From positions 62,001 to 126,000 of the forward strand of contig JAXGYZ010000009.1 of NCBI GenBank assembly GCA_040772005.1: 64,000 bases of DNA. Reading direction: 5' to 3'. The notes below the pieces were generated by a model. The model searched no databases. It was not told where the DNA came from and saw only the letters and a program-made list of their open reading frames with translations. A program made the translations under genes and the position numbers. Each line of letters starts with the position of its first letter. Position 1 is the first letter of the stretch. This stretch comes from MWBF01 sp040772005. Its GTDB lineage: Bacteria; Chloroflexota; Anaerolineae; CG2-30-64-16. Below, one piece after another: positions 8,435 to 16,687 of this stretch.

Positions 8435-8440
8435 ATTATA
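8435..8440 (-). promoter_or_regulatory. TATAAT -10 box for the aldolase gene
   Basis: Perfect TATAAT on the minus strand. The expected start is near 8428, giving a leader of about 30 nt with a GAGGAA ribosome site. Confidence 0.6.
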
Positions 8441-8549
8441 ACGCGGGTTGCTCGCCTTTCATCAACTTGTCATTGCGGCGTCACTCGCGCTTCACGCTGC
8501 CTCGGTATGCTCCTCCATGCGCAAGCGTATCAATCTGCGAGGTAATGTC

Positions 8550-8861
8550 ATGCCTGGTGATAGTAGAACTCAACTGACCGATCCGGCGTTCTGTCTGCGG
8601 CGGGCCGCCGAGCTGATCATACCGGTGACCGATGATAACTGGTCCCTCGTCCGTGACGATGCGGAGGAGCTGAATATCCTGCAGGCCGCGGCCACGCACC
8701 TCGTCTACCTGGACGCGGAGCGGACCGAATTCCAGGAGAAGCTGCTGAAGATCGTGTTCACGGCCTACCTGATGGGACGGACGGCGGACGAGCGCCACCG
8801 GATGCCCGACCTGGAATGCTTCCGTGAGCTCATCGAAGGGCTGGACCTGTCGGGGCTGTAA
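8550..8861 (+). CDS. Hypothetical 103-aa protein
   Basis: Not recognised. A small soluble acidic protein with predicted helices (ELNILQAAATHLVYLD and FQEKLLKIVFTAYLMG), no membrane segment and no cysteine cluster. ATG 8550 has GAGGT about 7 nt upstream. The frame stays open further upstream but without a ribosome site and through low-quality sequence. A strong terminator follows the stop by 5 nt, which supports a real monocistronic gene. Confidence 0.65.
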   Translation: MPGDSRTQLTDPAFCLRRAAELIIPVTDDNWSLVRDDAEELNILQAAATHLVYLDAERTEFQEKLLKIVFTAYLMGRTADERHRMPDLECFRELIEGLDLSGL

Positions 8862-8866
8862 AATAA

Positions 8867-8903
8867 ACGTGCGGTGCCTCTTGCGAGTGCATCGCACGTT
8901 TTT
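8867..8903. terminator. Intrinsic terminator between hypothetical gene and rnk
   Basis: ACGTGCGGTGC (8867-8877) pairs with GCATCGCACGT (8889-8899), followed by TTTTT. It stands between convergent genes and can serve the plus-strand gene directly. The minus-strand gene ends 19 bp away. Confidence 0.85.
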
Positions 8904-8921
8904 GACTCCGCTGTTGGCGCG

Positions 8922-9335
8922 TCATGCGCCCTGGCTGTTCTCCGGCTGATACAGAATCTCCTTGACCAGGAGCGTACGCTTTCCGGCGGGCACCTCCCAC
9001 TCGAAGCGATCCCCCACGCGATAGCCCAGCATGGCCGTACCGATCGGTGCGAGCACGGAGATGCGCATCTGCGCAATGTCGGCCTCATCGGGAAAGACCA
9101 GCTTGCACACCATCTCCTCGCCGGTCTCTGCATCGACCAGCCGGGCCTCGGAGTGCATGGTAATCACGTCGTCAGGCACGTGAGCATCATCGACCACCAC
9201 CGCCCGATCCAGCTCGGCCTCCAGGCCGGTGAGCTCGGAGCGCTTGCGCGGGTCCTCCCAGGTGACATCTTCGATATACTTGCGCAGTTGTGCCATATCA
9301 CGCGCGGTAATTCTGATCTCGCGTGCTGTCTTCAT
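8922..9335 (-). CDS. rnk: GreA/GreB-family regulator, Rnk-like
   Basis: 137 aa, the usual length of Rnk (nucleoside diphosphate kinase regulator). It has a short N-terminal helical hairpin (residues about 1-50, including MAQLRKYIED) in place of the long Gre coiled coil. The FKBP-like GreA/GreB C-terminal domain follows: VTMHSEARLVD-like strand, KLVFPDEAD, ISVLAPIGTAMLGYRVGD and FEWEVPAGKRTLLV. Rnk binds RNA polymerase near the secondary channel but lacks transcript-cleavage stimulation. ATG 9335 has GAGGAG 6 nt upstream. The 5' region is a compact structured segment described separately. Confidence 0.85.
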   Translation of the reverse strand: MKTAREIRITARDMAQLRKYIEDVTWEDPRKRSELTGLEAELDRAVVVDDAHVPDDVITMHSEARLVDAETGEEMVCKLVFPDEADIAQMRISVLAPIGTAMLGYRVGDRFEWEVPAGKRTLLVKEILYQPENSQGA

Positions 9336-9361
9336 AAGTTCTCCTCAATCGCATATTAGAA

Positions 9362-9442
9362 TCTATCCGAACACTCGTAGCCTGGGGCCTTGTGCCCGTC
9401 AGGACGCCCACAAGGGGCTATACTACCCCTTTATCGGATAGA
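9362..9442 (-). promoter_or_regulatory. Structured element upstream of rnk
   Basis: An outer stem TCTATCCGA (9362-9370) / TCGGATAGA (9434-9442) encloses CCTTGTG/CACAAGG (9388-9415). A further GGGG-CTATACTA-CCCC hairpin lies at 9414-9429. This is a three-way-junction-like shape just before the rnk start. It could be a regulatory leader or a small inverted repeat. The rest of 9443-9582 shows only a direct duplication of GAAGGGACGAT near 9541-9561. Confidence 0.4.
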
Positions 9443-9582
9443 CAGTAAGTCGCCAAACACGCCGGGCCGCGGACGCGCGCCACGACGCCATGCCGGACGT
9501 CCGGGCATGACGACAACAAGTCAATGTTAGCAGATGAAAATGAAGGGACGATGAAGGGACGATGACGACTCAATGAAGGCGG

Positions 9583-10623
9583 TTATCTGGAGGCGGCGGT
9601 AGGGGTCTCGCGCAGCCGGGGCAGGAGGACGGTGAACGTGCTGCCCGCACCGAGCCGGCTCGTCACGCGCACCTCGCCGCCGTGCGCTTCCGCCACCTGC
9701 TTGACGATGGGCAGCCCCAGGCCGGTGCTGCTCTCGATGCGCAGCCGCGCCCGGTCCACACGGTAAAAACGCTCGAACAGGTGGGGGATGTGTTCGGCGG
9801 GGATGCCAATGCCCGTGTCGGTGATGGTCAGTTCCACCTGCTCGCCTGCAAGGCGCGAGCAAAAGGTGACGCGGCCGCCCTCGTTGGTGTAGCGCAGCGC
9901 ATTCTCGACCAGGTTCCAGAGCATCTGGGTCAACCGGTAGCGGTCGCCCAGCACGACAACAGGCGCGTTACACGCGAGCACCATTTCGTGCACATCCACG
10001 TCGAGGCTGCACGCGCGCTGCCAGACCTCCGCGACGATGTCCTCCAGGTGGACAGGCTCCGATTGCAGCCGCTCGTGGGCATCTTCTTCGGCCAGGAACA
10101 GGAGGTCCCCGACCAGCCGGGCCATGCGGTCCGCTTCTTCCGAGGCCTCACGCGCGCCGGCCTTGCGCTCATCGGGTGGCAGGTCCATCTGCAGCAGGTC
10201 GAGGTTGCCGCGGATCACCATCAGGGGGCCGCGCAACTCGTGCGAGGCATCTGCCAGGAAACGACGCTGGCGCAGCACGCTGCGCTCCAACCGGGCCAGC
10301 ATCGCGTTGAGCGTGTTGACCAGCTCCTGCAGCTCGTCGTGCGCGGGCGGCAGCGGCACGCGCTCCTCCAGCCGGCCGGTCGCGGCGATTTGCCTGGCGA
10401 CGCGCGTGATCTCCGCGATGGGGCCGAGGGTCAGGCCCACCAGCCAGTAGTTGACCGCCAGCACACACCCGCCGGTCAGAGCGACTGCGGCCAGCGCATA
10501 CGGCCACCCCACCACTCCCAGCGCCAGCAGTACGGCGCCGCTCGCAGCCGCCAGGATGACCGGTGCGAGCGAGTGCAGCAGGGCCAGCCGCAGCCGGGCG
10601 GGCAGGCGGGCCGGGCGTGTCAC
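9583..10623 (-). CDS. Sensor histidine kinase
   Basis: 346 aa. Two adjacent transmembrane helices (residues about 17-38 and 42-63) with almost no periplasmic loop, so it probably senses the membrane or a partner rather than an external ligand. A HAMP domain (about 64-115) follows, then HisKA with FLADASHELRGPL and phosphorylated His at 128. The ATPase domain has N-box NLVENALRYT, G1 TDTGIGIP, F-box LFERFYR and G2 TGLGLPIVK. It resembles BaeS/TcrY-type kinases. GTG start at 10623, 3 nt after the response regulator stop: one operon. Confidence 0.95.
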   Translation of the reverse strand: MTRPARLPARLRLALLHSLAPVILAAASGAVLLALGVVGWPYALAAVALTGGCVLAVNYWLVGLTLGPIAEITRVARQIAATGRLEERVPLPPAHDELQELVNTLNAMLARLERSVLRQRRFLADASHELRGPLMVIRGNLDLLQMDLPPDERKAGAREASEEADRMARLVGDLLFLAEEDAHERLQSEPVHLEDIVAEVWQRACSLDVDVHEMVLACNAPVVVLGDRYRLTQMLWNLVENALRYTNEGGRVTFCSRLAGEQVELTITDTGIGIPAEHIPHLFERFYRVDRARLRIESSTGLGLPIVKQVAEAHGGEVRVTSRLGAGSTFTVLLPRLRETPTAASR

Positions 10624-10626
10624 GGC

Positions 10627-11307
10627 CTATTCTTCCCGCAGGGCATAGCCGATGCCGCGTACCGCCTGAATCAGGCGCGGTGCGCCGCCGGCCTCCAGCT
10701 TGTCGCGCAGCCGCATCACGTGCACGTCGATGACATTCGAGCCGCCGAGGAAGTCCGAGCCCCACACGCCGTCGAAAATCTGGTCGCGCGAGAGCACCTG
10801 CCGCGGGTGCCGCATAAGGTATTCGAGCAGGTCGAATTCCTTCGTCGTCAGGTCGACCGCGCGGCCCGCGCGCTCGACCTCGCGCGTCCGCGGGTCCAGC
10901 GACAGGTCGGCGAAGGAGAGGACTTCCGCCTCCAGGGGCCGGGCGCGGCGGAGCAGCGCGCGGATACGCGCGAGCAGCTCATCGAACGCAAATGGCTTGA
11001 TGAGATAGTCATCCGCCCCGGCATCCAGGCCCGCAACGCGATCCGGCACGCGGTCCTTGCCCGTGAGCATGAGAATGGCGAGGTTGGGTTCGCCCGCACG
11101 CAGCCGCCGGCACACTTCGAGGCCGTCCATGCCGGGCAACATGACATCCAGCACGACCACCGCGGGGGGATTGTCGCGCGCGAGCGCAAGGGCCTGCTCG
11201 CCATCGGGGGCCAGGTCCACCGTGTAACCAGCAAACGCCAGCCCCCGGCGCATGAGACTCAGGATCTTGGGATCGTCATCCACGACCAGGATGCGAGTTA
11301 CGGCCAT
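10627..11307 (-). CDS. OmpR/PhoB-family response regulator
   Basis: 226 aa. The N-terminal receiver domain has the acidic pair in ILVVDDD, phosphoacceptor Asp at residue 54 in VVVLDVMLPGMDG, and the switch Lys in MLTGKDR. The C-terminal winged-helix DNA-binding domain carries LTTKEFDLLEYLMRHPRQVLSR and the final AVRGIGYAL. It is the cognate partner of the kinase downstream. ATG 11307 is used; GGAGG is 11 nt upstream, slightly long. A TATAAT -10 box sits at 11342-11347. Confidence 0.95.
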   Translation of the reverse strand: MAVTRILVVDDDPKILSLMRRGLAFAGYTVDLAPDGEQALALARDNPPAVVVLDVMLPGMDGLEVCRRLRAGEPNLAILMLTGKDRVPDRVAGLDAGADDYLIKPFAFDELLARIRALLRRARPLEAEVLSFADLSLDPRTREVERAGRAVDLTTKEFDLLEYLMRHPRQVLSRDQIFDGVWGSDFLGGSNVIDVHVMRLRDKLEAGGAPRLIQAVRGIGYALREE

Positions 11308-11341
11308 CAGATGCTCTGCCTCCGGATGTTCTGTCTGGCCG

Positions 11342-11347
11342 ATTATA
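11342..11347 (-). promoter_or_regulatory. TATAAT -10 box of the two-component operon
   Basis: Perfect TATAAT on the minus strand with transcription start near 11335. The leader of about 28 nt carries GGAGG. Confidence 0.55.
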
Positions 11348-11371
11348 TCATCATCCGGGTCGAACGGTGAT

Positions 11372-11629
11372 TCAGATGGCGCCGTGTGCAATGGCGTTGC
11401 TCAACGCAGAGTAGCATTCGGCGCACAGCTTGCGCATTGACGTCCCTTTGTCGGGATGCGAACGCAGCGGCCGGTTGCACACGCTCACGCCGTTGATGTA
11501 GAAGTGATGCGCGCCGCCGTCGCGCGCCCAATGACCGGCCTGCGCCTCATCGACCGACAGCTTGCGGATGACCCGCTCCTTCTTGGTCCCTGTCTTGGAC
11601 TCCTGCCGCTTCATCACGAAATTAGCCAC
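11372..11629 (-). CDS. Hypothetical 85-aa protein with Cys pairs
   Basis: Not recognised. A small basic-N-terminal protein (MKRQESKTGTKKERVIRKL), then HHFYINGVSVCNRPL and a C-terminal LCAECYSAL. The three cysteines plus histidines could bind zinc in a knuckle-like fold (inference). The start is GTG 11629 because GGAGG lies 5 nt upstream; a downstream ATG exists five codons in. A TATACG-like -10 lies just upstream. It precedes the response regulator by 64 bp in the same direction, which may make it an extra member of that transcript. Confidence 0.65.
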   Translation of the reverse strand: MANFVMKRQESKTGTKKERVIRKLSVDEAQAGHWARDGGAHHFYINGVSVCNRPLRSHPDKGTSMRKLCAECYSALSNAIAHGAI

Positions 11630-11714
11630 ATCAACCTCCGATGCCCGTATAGATGATCGTCTGCCCACCACGATTCCCAACTCAGGAAGCCTCCAGAACG
11701 ACCCAGAACGACTA

Positions 11715-11743
11715 TGTAGGACGGGTTGGCAACCCGTCCTACA
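11715..11743. terminator. Perfect hairpin TGTAGGACGGGTT/AACCCGTCCTACA
   Basis: A 13-bp perfect stem with a 3-nt loop, no T-run. It lies in the 238-bp space between the hypothetical gene and the 4-TM pair. The rest of that space (11745-11867) shows no gene. Confidence 0.6.
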
Positions 11744-11867
11744 GCCGGCTTTGAGAGCAGGTCCGGTCGCTGCCGGGCAAACAGGGCGATTATGACGGGG
11801 AGGAATGAAGGCGCGATGAAGCGGGGATGACGAAAGCGTGACAGTCGGCGGCGGCACTCTCCCGCCG

Positions 11868-12269
11868 CTACTTACCGTAGGCCGACTTGCGGACGCGCGG
11901 CCAGGCATGCACCGCGAAGGCGAGGCACGCCACAGCCTGCAAGACGCCGCCCACCGTGTTGAGCCACGCGGCAGGGAACCACGGCGCGAGCGCCACGATC
12001 CACAAGGCAACATTCAGGCAGCCGTAGGCCAGGCCCGCCAGCCAGACGCGGCGGCGCTCCTGGCCCCAGCGCGGCAGGATCCAGTAAGCCACGCCCATCG
12101 TCAGCAGGAGCAGCCAGCCCCACGTCACCAGGGCGATGTGCGCGGCCAGCCATTGCCAACTCCCGGCGATAGTCCAACCCTTATTCCACAGGATTAACGA
12201 GCCCAGGAAGACCCCGGCCACGAGGTAGACCAGCGCAGTCCTGACGTACCAGCGGGCGAGCGTGGGCAT
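11868..12269 (-). CDS. Small 4-TM membrane protein, paralogue B
   Basis: 133 aa, four hydrophobic helices covering nearly the whole length. It is a tandem paralogue of the preceding gene: both start MP-K/T-LAR, have a histidine in the second helix region (AAHIALVTWGW here, AWHLMTVGWATQ in the partner) and the pattern G-A/V-xxW-I/M-xP. They end TWPRVR-like (AWPRVRKSAYGK here). His-x5-GW in a helix resembles haem-binding segments of haem-copper oxidase subunit I or NnrS-type proteins; a redox role is only an inference. The start is 6 nt after the partner's stop. Confidence 0.7.
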   Translation of the reverse strand: MPTLARWYVRTALVYLVAGVFLGSLILWNKGWTIAGSWQWLAAHIALVTWGWLLLLTMGVAYWILPRWGQERRRVWLAGLAYGCLNVALWIVALAPWFPAAWLNTVGGVLQAVACLAFAVHAWPRVRKSAYGK

Positions 12270-12275
12270 GGCGGC

Positions 12276-12722
12276 TCACCGGTCCCGTGCGCTCAGCGCG
12301 CGCACGCGCGGCCAGGTGATGAGCACGAAGCCCACGACTGCGCCGAGCTGCAACGTGGCCGACAGGGGCAGCAGCGCCGCGATGACCGGGTTCGGGCGCA
12401 GCGCGACCCACGGCTCAGCGATCGCGCGCAGGAGCAGCCCGGCGTTGAGCGCCCAGAAAATCGCCCATAGAAGGCGCTCGTCGCCTCGCGCGTTGGCGTC
12501 GCGCGGCTGCGACCCGGCCATGTGGGGGAACATCCAGAAGGCCACGCCGAAGATGAGCTGCGTGGCCCAGCCCACAGTCATCAGGTGCCAGGCCAGCGGG
12601 CGCAGCGCCAGCAGCACAGGCGGGAGGCCCCCCGCGCCGCTGAGCGCCATGCCGGCAATCATGCTGCCGAGCACGAGATAGAGCAGGGCGCTCTTCACGA
12701 AGAAACGCGCCAATTTAGGCAT
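12276..12722 (-). CDS. Small 4-TM membrane protein, paralogue A
   Basis: 148 aa with four transmembrane segments, the first of a tandem duplicated pair. Helix 2 holds LAWHLMTVGWATQLIFGVAFWMFP, whose His, Gly-Trp and Pro positions are shared with the next gene. A hydrophilic loop with QPRDANARGDER separates helices 2 and 3. ATG 12722 has GAGGA about 7 nt upstream. The pair may form a heterodimer (inference). Family resemblance to cytochrome oxidase subunit I-like proteins is weak, and no copper-site histidine cluster is seen. Confidence 0.7.
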   Translation of the reverse strand: MPKLARFFVKSALLYLVLGSMIAGMALSGAGGLPPVLLALRPLAWHLMTVGWATQLIFGVAFWMFPHMAGSQPRDANARGDERLLWAIFWALNAGLLLRAIAEPWVALRPNPVIAALLPLSATLQLGAVVGFVLITWPRVRALSARDR

Positions 12723-12741
12723 GTCGTATCCTCGTAAGGTC

Positions 12742-12783
12742 TTCGAGGGTTCGGCCAACCGAAGGTTGGCCGAACCCCTCGAA
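12742..12783. repeat. Long hairpin TTCGAGGGTTCGGCCAACC
   Basis: A near-perfect 19-bp stem (12742-12760 with 12764-12783) and a GAA loop. It sits between the SDR gene (upstream in transcription) and the 4-TM pair and could end or stabilise the SDR transcript. Confidence 0.75.
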
Positions 12784-12795
12784 CGTCAGTTGAAT

Positions 12796-13629
12796 TTACA
12801 CTCCGCCGAAGGCCGAGAAACCGCCGTCCACCGGCACAGTCAGGCCGGTGACGAAGGCGGAGGCGGGCGAGAGCAGCCAGAGCACCGTACCGAGCAGGTC
12901 CTCGGGCACGCCGAAGCGGCGCATGGGCGTATGGTCGAGGATCGTGCGCCCGCGCGGGGTCAGGTCGCCCGTATCCCGGTCCAGCAACAGATAGCGGTTC
13001 TGCTCGCCCAGGAAGAAGCCCGGCGCGACCGCGTTGACCCGCAGCTCGGGGCTGTAGTTCTGCGCCAGGTGCACGGCCAGCCACTGCGTGAAGTTGCTGA
13101 TGGCCGCCTTGGCCGCAGCATACGCCGCGACGCGGGTCAGCGGGCGCAGCGCAGCCATCGACGAGAAGTTGAGGATGACGCCCTCCCCGCGCTCGGCCAT
13201 GTGCCGGCCGATGACCTGGCAGGGCAGCAGCGTGCCAAGCAGGTTCAGGTCGAAGACCATGCGCAGCGCGTCCTCCGGCATGTCGAAGAAGCTCAGGTCT
13301 GCGCTGGTCGTTGCGGCGGGCCGGTTGCCGCCGGCCGCGTTGACCAGACCGTAGATGGGACCAAACTGCTCCGTGATGGTCTCGACGGCCTGCGCCAGCG
13401 CGTCGCGATTCAGGACATCGCCGTGGACTGCGGTCGCCTGGCACGCGTGCGGGCCCATGCGCTCCAGCACGCCCGCGGCCGGGTCCAGGTTGCGGTCGAG
13501 CAGGACGACGTTGGCGCCCACGCCCGCCAGCGCGCACGCCACTTCGCCGCCGAGGACGCCTGTCCCGCCGGTCACGACGAAGGTCTTGCCGGTGAAGTCG
13601 TACATCTGGGTGATTTGCTCGAGATCCAT
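12796..13629 (-). CDS. Short-chain dehydrogenase/reductase
   Basis: 277 aa, a classical SDR. The cofactor motif TGGTGVLGG is near residue 20, LVNAAGGNRP (NNAG-equivalent) near 92, the catalytic Ser in NFSSMAAL near 157, and YAAAKAA with the Tyr-Lys pair near 170. PGFFLGEQNR and VPVDGGFSAFGGV close the fold. Asp after the second strand (VVLLDRN) suggests NAD(H). Sequence layout resembles SDRs annotated as D-mannonate/fructuronate oxidoreductases, but the substrate is not proven. ATG 13629 has GAGGAG 7 nt upstream, overlapping the end of the ATPase gene (11-bp gap). Confidence 0.88.
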   Translation of the reverse strand: MDLEQITQMYDFTGKTFVVTGGTGVLGGEVACALAGVGANVVLLDRNLDPAAGVLERMGPHACQATAVHGDVLNRDALAQAVETITEQFGPIYGLVNAAGGNRPAATTSADLSFFDMPEDALRMVFDLNLLGTLLPCQVIGRHMAERGEGVILNFSSMAALRPLTRVAAYAAAKAAISNFTQWLAVHLAQNYSPELRVNAVAPGFFLGEQNRYLLLDRDTGDLTPRGRTILDHTPMRRFGVPEDLLGTVLWLLSPASAFVTGLTVPVDGGFSAFGGV

Positions 13630-13640
13630 GTGATGCTCCT

Positions 13641-16553
13641 CTATGCCACGATGACCCGCCGGTCGCGCGCCCGCAGGAAGTACTTGGTGATTTCCTCCGC
13701 GATGGCCGGGATGATCGCCAGACCCAGCACGACCAGCCATTCACGGCCGGACAGGAAGTGCGTGTTGAAAATGGGCTGCAGGAACGGCGTGTTCACCACG
13801 AGCAACAGCAGCGCGACGGACAGGCCGACCGCGTACAGCATCCAGCGGTTGGACAGGAGGCCCAGCCGGAAGATCGAGACACGCTCCGACCGGACGGTGA
13901 ACGCACGGAACAGCTCGCAGAGCGACAGCGTGACGAAGGCCATCGTCTCTGCGGTCTGGACATTGACCCCACGCCAGTCGTAGCGCAACAGGTGGGCCAG
14001 AACATTTTCACCTGGTGGCAGTGCCTCGGTCAGATGCCACGAGAGGCCGAGCATGAAGGCCAGCAGCACACACCCGGCCTGCGCAAACGTCTGAATGACG
14101 ATGCCGAGCCGCATCGAGCTGTTGATGATGGGCTCCCGCTTCGGCCGCGGCGGCCGCTGCATCACATCGGGGTCGCCCCGCTCCATCGCCAGCGCGAGCG
14201 CCGGTGCGCCGTCCGTCAGCAGGTTGAGCCACAACAACTGAATCGCAGTCAGCGGCATAGGCAGGCCCGCAAGCACCGACACGAAGATAATCACGATCTC
14301 CGCCACGTTCGACGAAACCAGGAAGAAGACGAACTTGCGGATATTCGAGTAGATGATGCGGCCCTGCTCGATGGCCGCAACGATGCTGGCGTAGTTGTCG
14401 TCCGTCAGCACCATATCCGCGGTGCCCTTGGCGACATCGGTGCCCGTAATGCCCATGGAGACGCCGATGTCCGCGCGCTTGATGGCCGGCGCGTCGTTCA
14501 CGCCGTCACCGGTCATCGCCACGACCTCGTCGTTGCTCCGCAGCGCATCGACGATCCGCATCTTGTGTTCGGGCGAGACGCGGGCGAAGACGTCTGCGAC
14601 CTTCACCTCCTGGGCCAGCTTCTCATCCGTCATGCTGTCGATCTCTGCGCCGCTGTAGACCTTGTGGCCGGGCTGGAGCAGCGAGATGCTCTCGGCAATG
14701 GCGCGGGCCGTGGCCGCGTGGTCGCCCGTGATCATGATGGTGCGGATGCCGGCCCCGCGTGCCAGCTCCAGCGCGGGCTTGACCTCTGCGCGGGCAGGGT
14801 CGATCATGCCCACGAGACCCACGAAGGTCAGGTCCCGCTCCACGTCACGGGCCGTAAACTCATCGGCCACCTGCGGAACGATACGGTAGGCCAGGCCGAG
14901 CACGCGCAGCGCCTGGCTGGACATGGCATCGTTGGCGGCGAGAATCTGCTGGCGGCGATGATCGTCCAGGTCTACCACCCGGTCATCCAGCGTCTGCATG
15001 CGGCTGCAAAGTTCCAGCACCACATCCGGCCCGCCCTTGACGACCACCGACTTCCAGCGCAGGCTCCGGTCATCGTGGAAGGGGGAGCTGTCCTCATCGC
15101 GCGGCAGCTCGACGGAATGAATCGTCACGAAGCGCTTGCGTTCCGAATCGAACGGGATTTCCTTCTCGCGCGGATACGCGCCGTTGAGTTCGTCCCGGTA
15201 GATGCCGGCCTTCGCGCCCGCGATGAGAATGCAGCCTTCGGTGGGGTCACCGATGATGCGGAACGTGACGCGGCCGTCCGTTGTGCTGGTTTCGAGCTGC
15301 GCATCGTTGTTCAGCACGCCTACCCACAGCGCAGTCGATACGCCTGGATAGGAGGCCAGATCGATGGGTGCGCCCTGCACCAGGAACTCCCCGCGGGGGT
15401 CGTTCCCGGCCCCGGTGACCTCGACCGTCTGGCCATCGACCCACAGCCGGGTCACGGTCATCACGTTCTGGGTCAGAGTGCCGGTCTTGTCGGTGCAGAT
15501 GGTAGTGGCCGAGCCGAGGGTCTCGACCGCAGCCAGCCGGCGCATCAGAGCATTGCGCCGCACCATCTCGCGCATCCCCAGCGCCAGGCTGATGGTCACG
15601 ACCGCAGCCAGTCCCTCCGGCACGGCGGCAATCGCGAGGCTAACGGCGATCATGAAGGATTCGACGATAGCGTCGCGCACCTCGACGGAGAAGCCCTCGG
15701 TGAACAGACCGCTGCGCGCCAGGCCGAGCAGGAAGACGACGCCGCAGATAGCCAGTGCCGCGACGCCAAGCATCTTGCCCAGCTCGTCCAGCCGCTGCTG
15801 GAGGGGCGTCTGCTCCTCCTCGACGTTCTGCAGCATGTCGGCAATCAGGCCCAGTTGCGTGGTCATGCCGGTGTTGACGACGACGCCCCGGCCCCGCCCA
15901 TACGACACGGTCGTCCCCATGAACGCCGCGTTCTTGCGGTCACCGAGCGAAGCATTCGCGTCCAGGATGAGCGAGGCGTTCTTCTGCACCGGGACCGACT
16001 CGCCGGTGAGCGCGGCCTCTTCCACCTTGAGGTTGATCGCCTCGACCAACCGCATGTCCGCCGGGATGAAGTTGCCCGCCTCCAGCAGCACGATGTCGCC
16101 GGGCACCAGCTCGGCGGCGGGCACGGATTTGCGCATGCCGCTGCGCAGCACGTGCGCTTCCGGCGCAGACATCTTCTTAAGGGCCTCGAGGGCCTGCTCG
16201 GCCCGGCTCTCCTGCACCACGCCCAGGATGGTGTTCAGCACCACGATGGCAAGGATAACGATAGCTTCCACCCAGTCCCCGAGGAGCGCCGAGATCACCA
16301 CGGCTACGAGGAGCAGGATGATGATGAAGTTGTTGAGTTGGGCGATGACCAGTTGCAGGAAGGTAGGACGCGGCTTTTCCTTGAGCTCGTTGTGGCCGTA
16401 CTGCTGCAGCCTGGCGGCGGCCTGTTCGTTGGTCAGCCCATCTGCGGGATGGGTCTCCAGCCGCCTGAGCGCGTCCTCAGCGCTCAGGGCGTGCCATTCC
16501 GTTGCAACGCCCCGGCTCTCATTGCCGACGGCGGTGACCTGCTGGTCAACCAT
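13641..16553 (-). CDS. P2-type cation-transporting ATPase (Ca2+-ATPase-like)
   Basis: 970 aa. The N-terminal cation ATPase domain (residues about 18-85) is followed by the M1-M2 helices, the actuator domain with LTGESVPV, and M4 with AVPEGLAAVVT. Phosphorylation site CTDKTGTLTQN is near residue 350, nucleotide-binding VKGGPDVVL, and the hinge MTGDGVNDAPAIK near 680. Six C-terminal helices include NLLTDGAPALAL. This domain order is that of SERCA/PMR1-type pumps; PEGLA rather than the usual PEGLP in M4 is a small departure near the ion site. ATG 16553 has AGGAG 8 nt upstream. Confidence 0.94.
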   Translation of the reverse strand: MVDQQVTAVGNESRGVATEWHALSAEDALRRLETHPADGLTNEQAAARLQQYGHNELKEKPRPTFLQLVIAQLNNFIIILLLVAVVISALLGDWVEAIVILAIVVLNTILGVVQESRAEQALEALKKMSAPEAHVLRSGMRKSVPAAELVPGDIVLLEAGNFIPADMRLVEAINLKVEEAALTGESVPVQKNASLILDANASLGDRKNAAFMGTTVSYGRGRGVVVNTGMTTQLGLIADMLQNVEEEQTPLQQRLDELGKMLGVAALAICGVVFLLGLARSGLFTEGFSVEVRDAIVESFMIAVSLAIAAVPEGLAAVVTISLALGMREMVRRNALMRRLAAVETLGSATTICTDKTGTLTQNVMTVTRLWVDGQTVEVTGAGNDPRGEFLVQGAPIDLASYPGVSTALWVGVLNNDAQLETSTTDGRVTFRIIGDPTEGCILIAGAKAGIYRDELNGAYPREKEIPFDSERKRFVTIHSVELPRDEDSSPFHDDRSLRWKSVVVKGGPDVVLELCSRMQTLDDRVVDLDDHRRQQILAANDAMSSQALRVLGLAYRIVPQVADEFTARDVERDLTFVGLVGMIDPARAEVKPALELARGAGIRTIMITGDHAATARAIAESISLLQPGHKVYSGAEIDSMTDEKLAQEVKVADVFARVSPEHKMRIVDALRSNDEVVAMTGDGVNDAPAIKRADIGVSMGITGTDVAKGTADMVLTDDNYASIVAAIEQGRIIYSNIRKFVFFLVSSNVAEIVIIFVSVLAGLPMPLTAIQLLWLNLLTDGAPALALAMERGDPDVMQRPPRPKREPIINSSMRLGIVIQTFAQAGCVLLAFMLGLSWHLTEALPPGENVLAHLLRYDWRGVNVQTAETMAFVTLSLCELFRAFTVRSERVSIFRLGLLSNRWMLYAVGLSVALLLLVVNTPFLQPIFNTHFLSGREWLVVLGLAIIPAIAEEITKYFLRARDRRVIVA

Positions 16554-16617
16554 TGACGATCTCCTGATGTGATATATCGGTGCACGCTGCCCTGATGTGG
16601 CGTCTCAGAGGTTTTGA

Positions 16618-16650
16618 TTTGTAGGGGCGAGGTGACCTCGCCCCTACAAA
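16618..16650. terminator. GTAGGGGCGAGG hairpin
   Basis: TTTGTAGGGGCGAGGT is followed directly by its reverse complement GACCTCGCCCCTACAAA. It is an intergenic hairpin between gnd (upstream in transcription) and the ATPase gene. It belongs to the same family as the arms at 1611-1716 and 34551-34574. Confidence 0.7.
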
Positions 16651-16687
16651 TGGTTTCCGGCGCACCAAGGGATGCGCCCCCGGTCTC

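Noticed and set aside
13758..16556. Open frame of over 900 codons on the plus strand
   Set aside because: It lies exactly opposite the P-type ATPase gene, has no recognisable motif, and is rich in His, Arg, Gln and Asp as expected from the complement of a high-GC gene. Similar antisense frames opposite the transporter, kinase, mannosidase, glycosidase and GT genes were dropped for the same reason.
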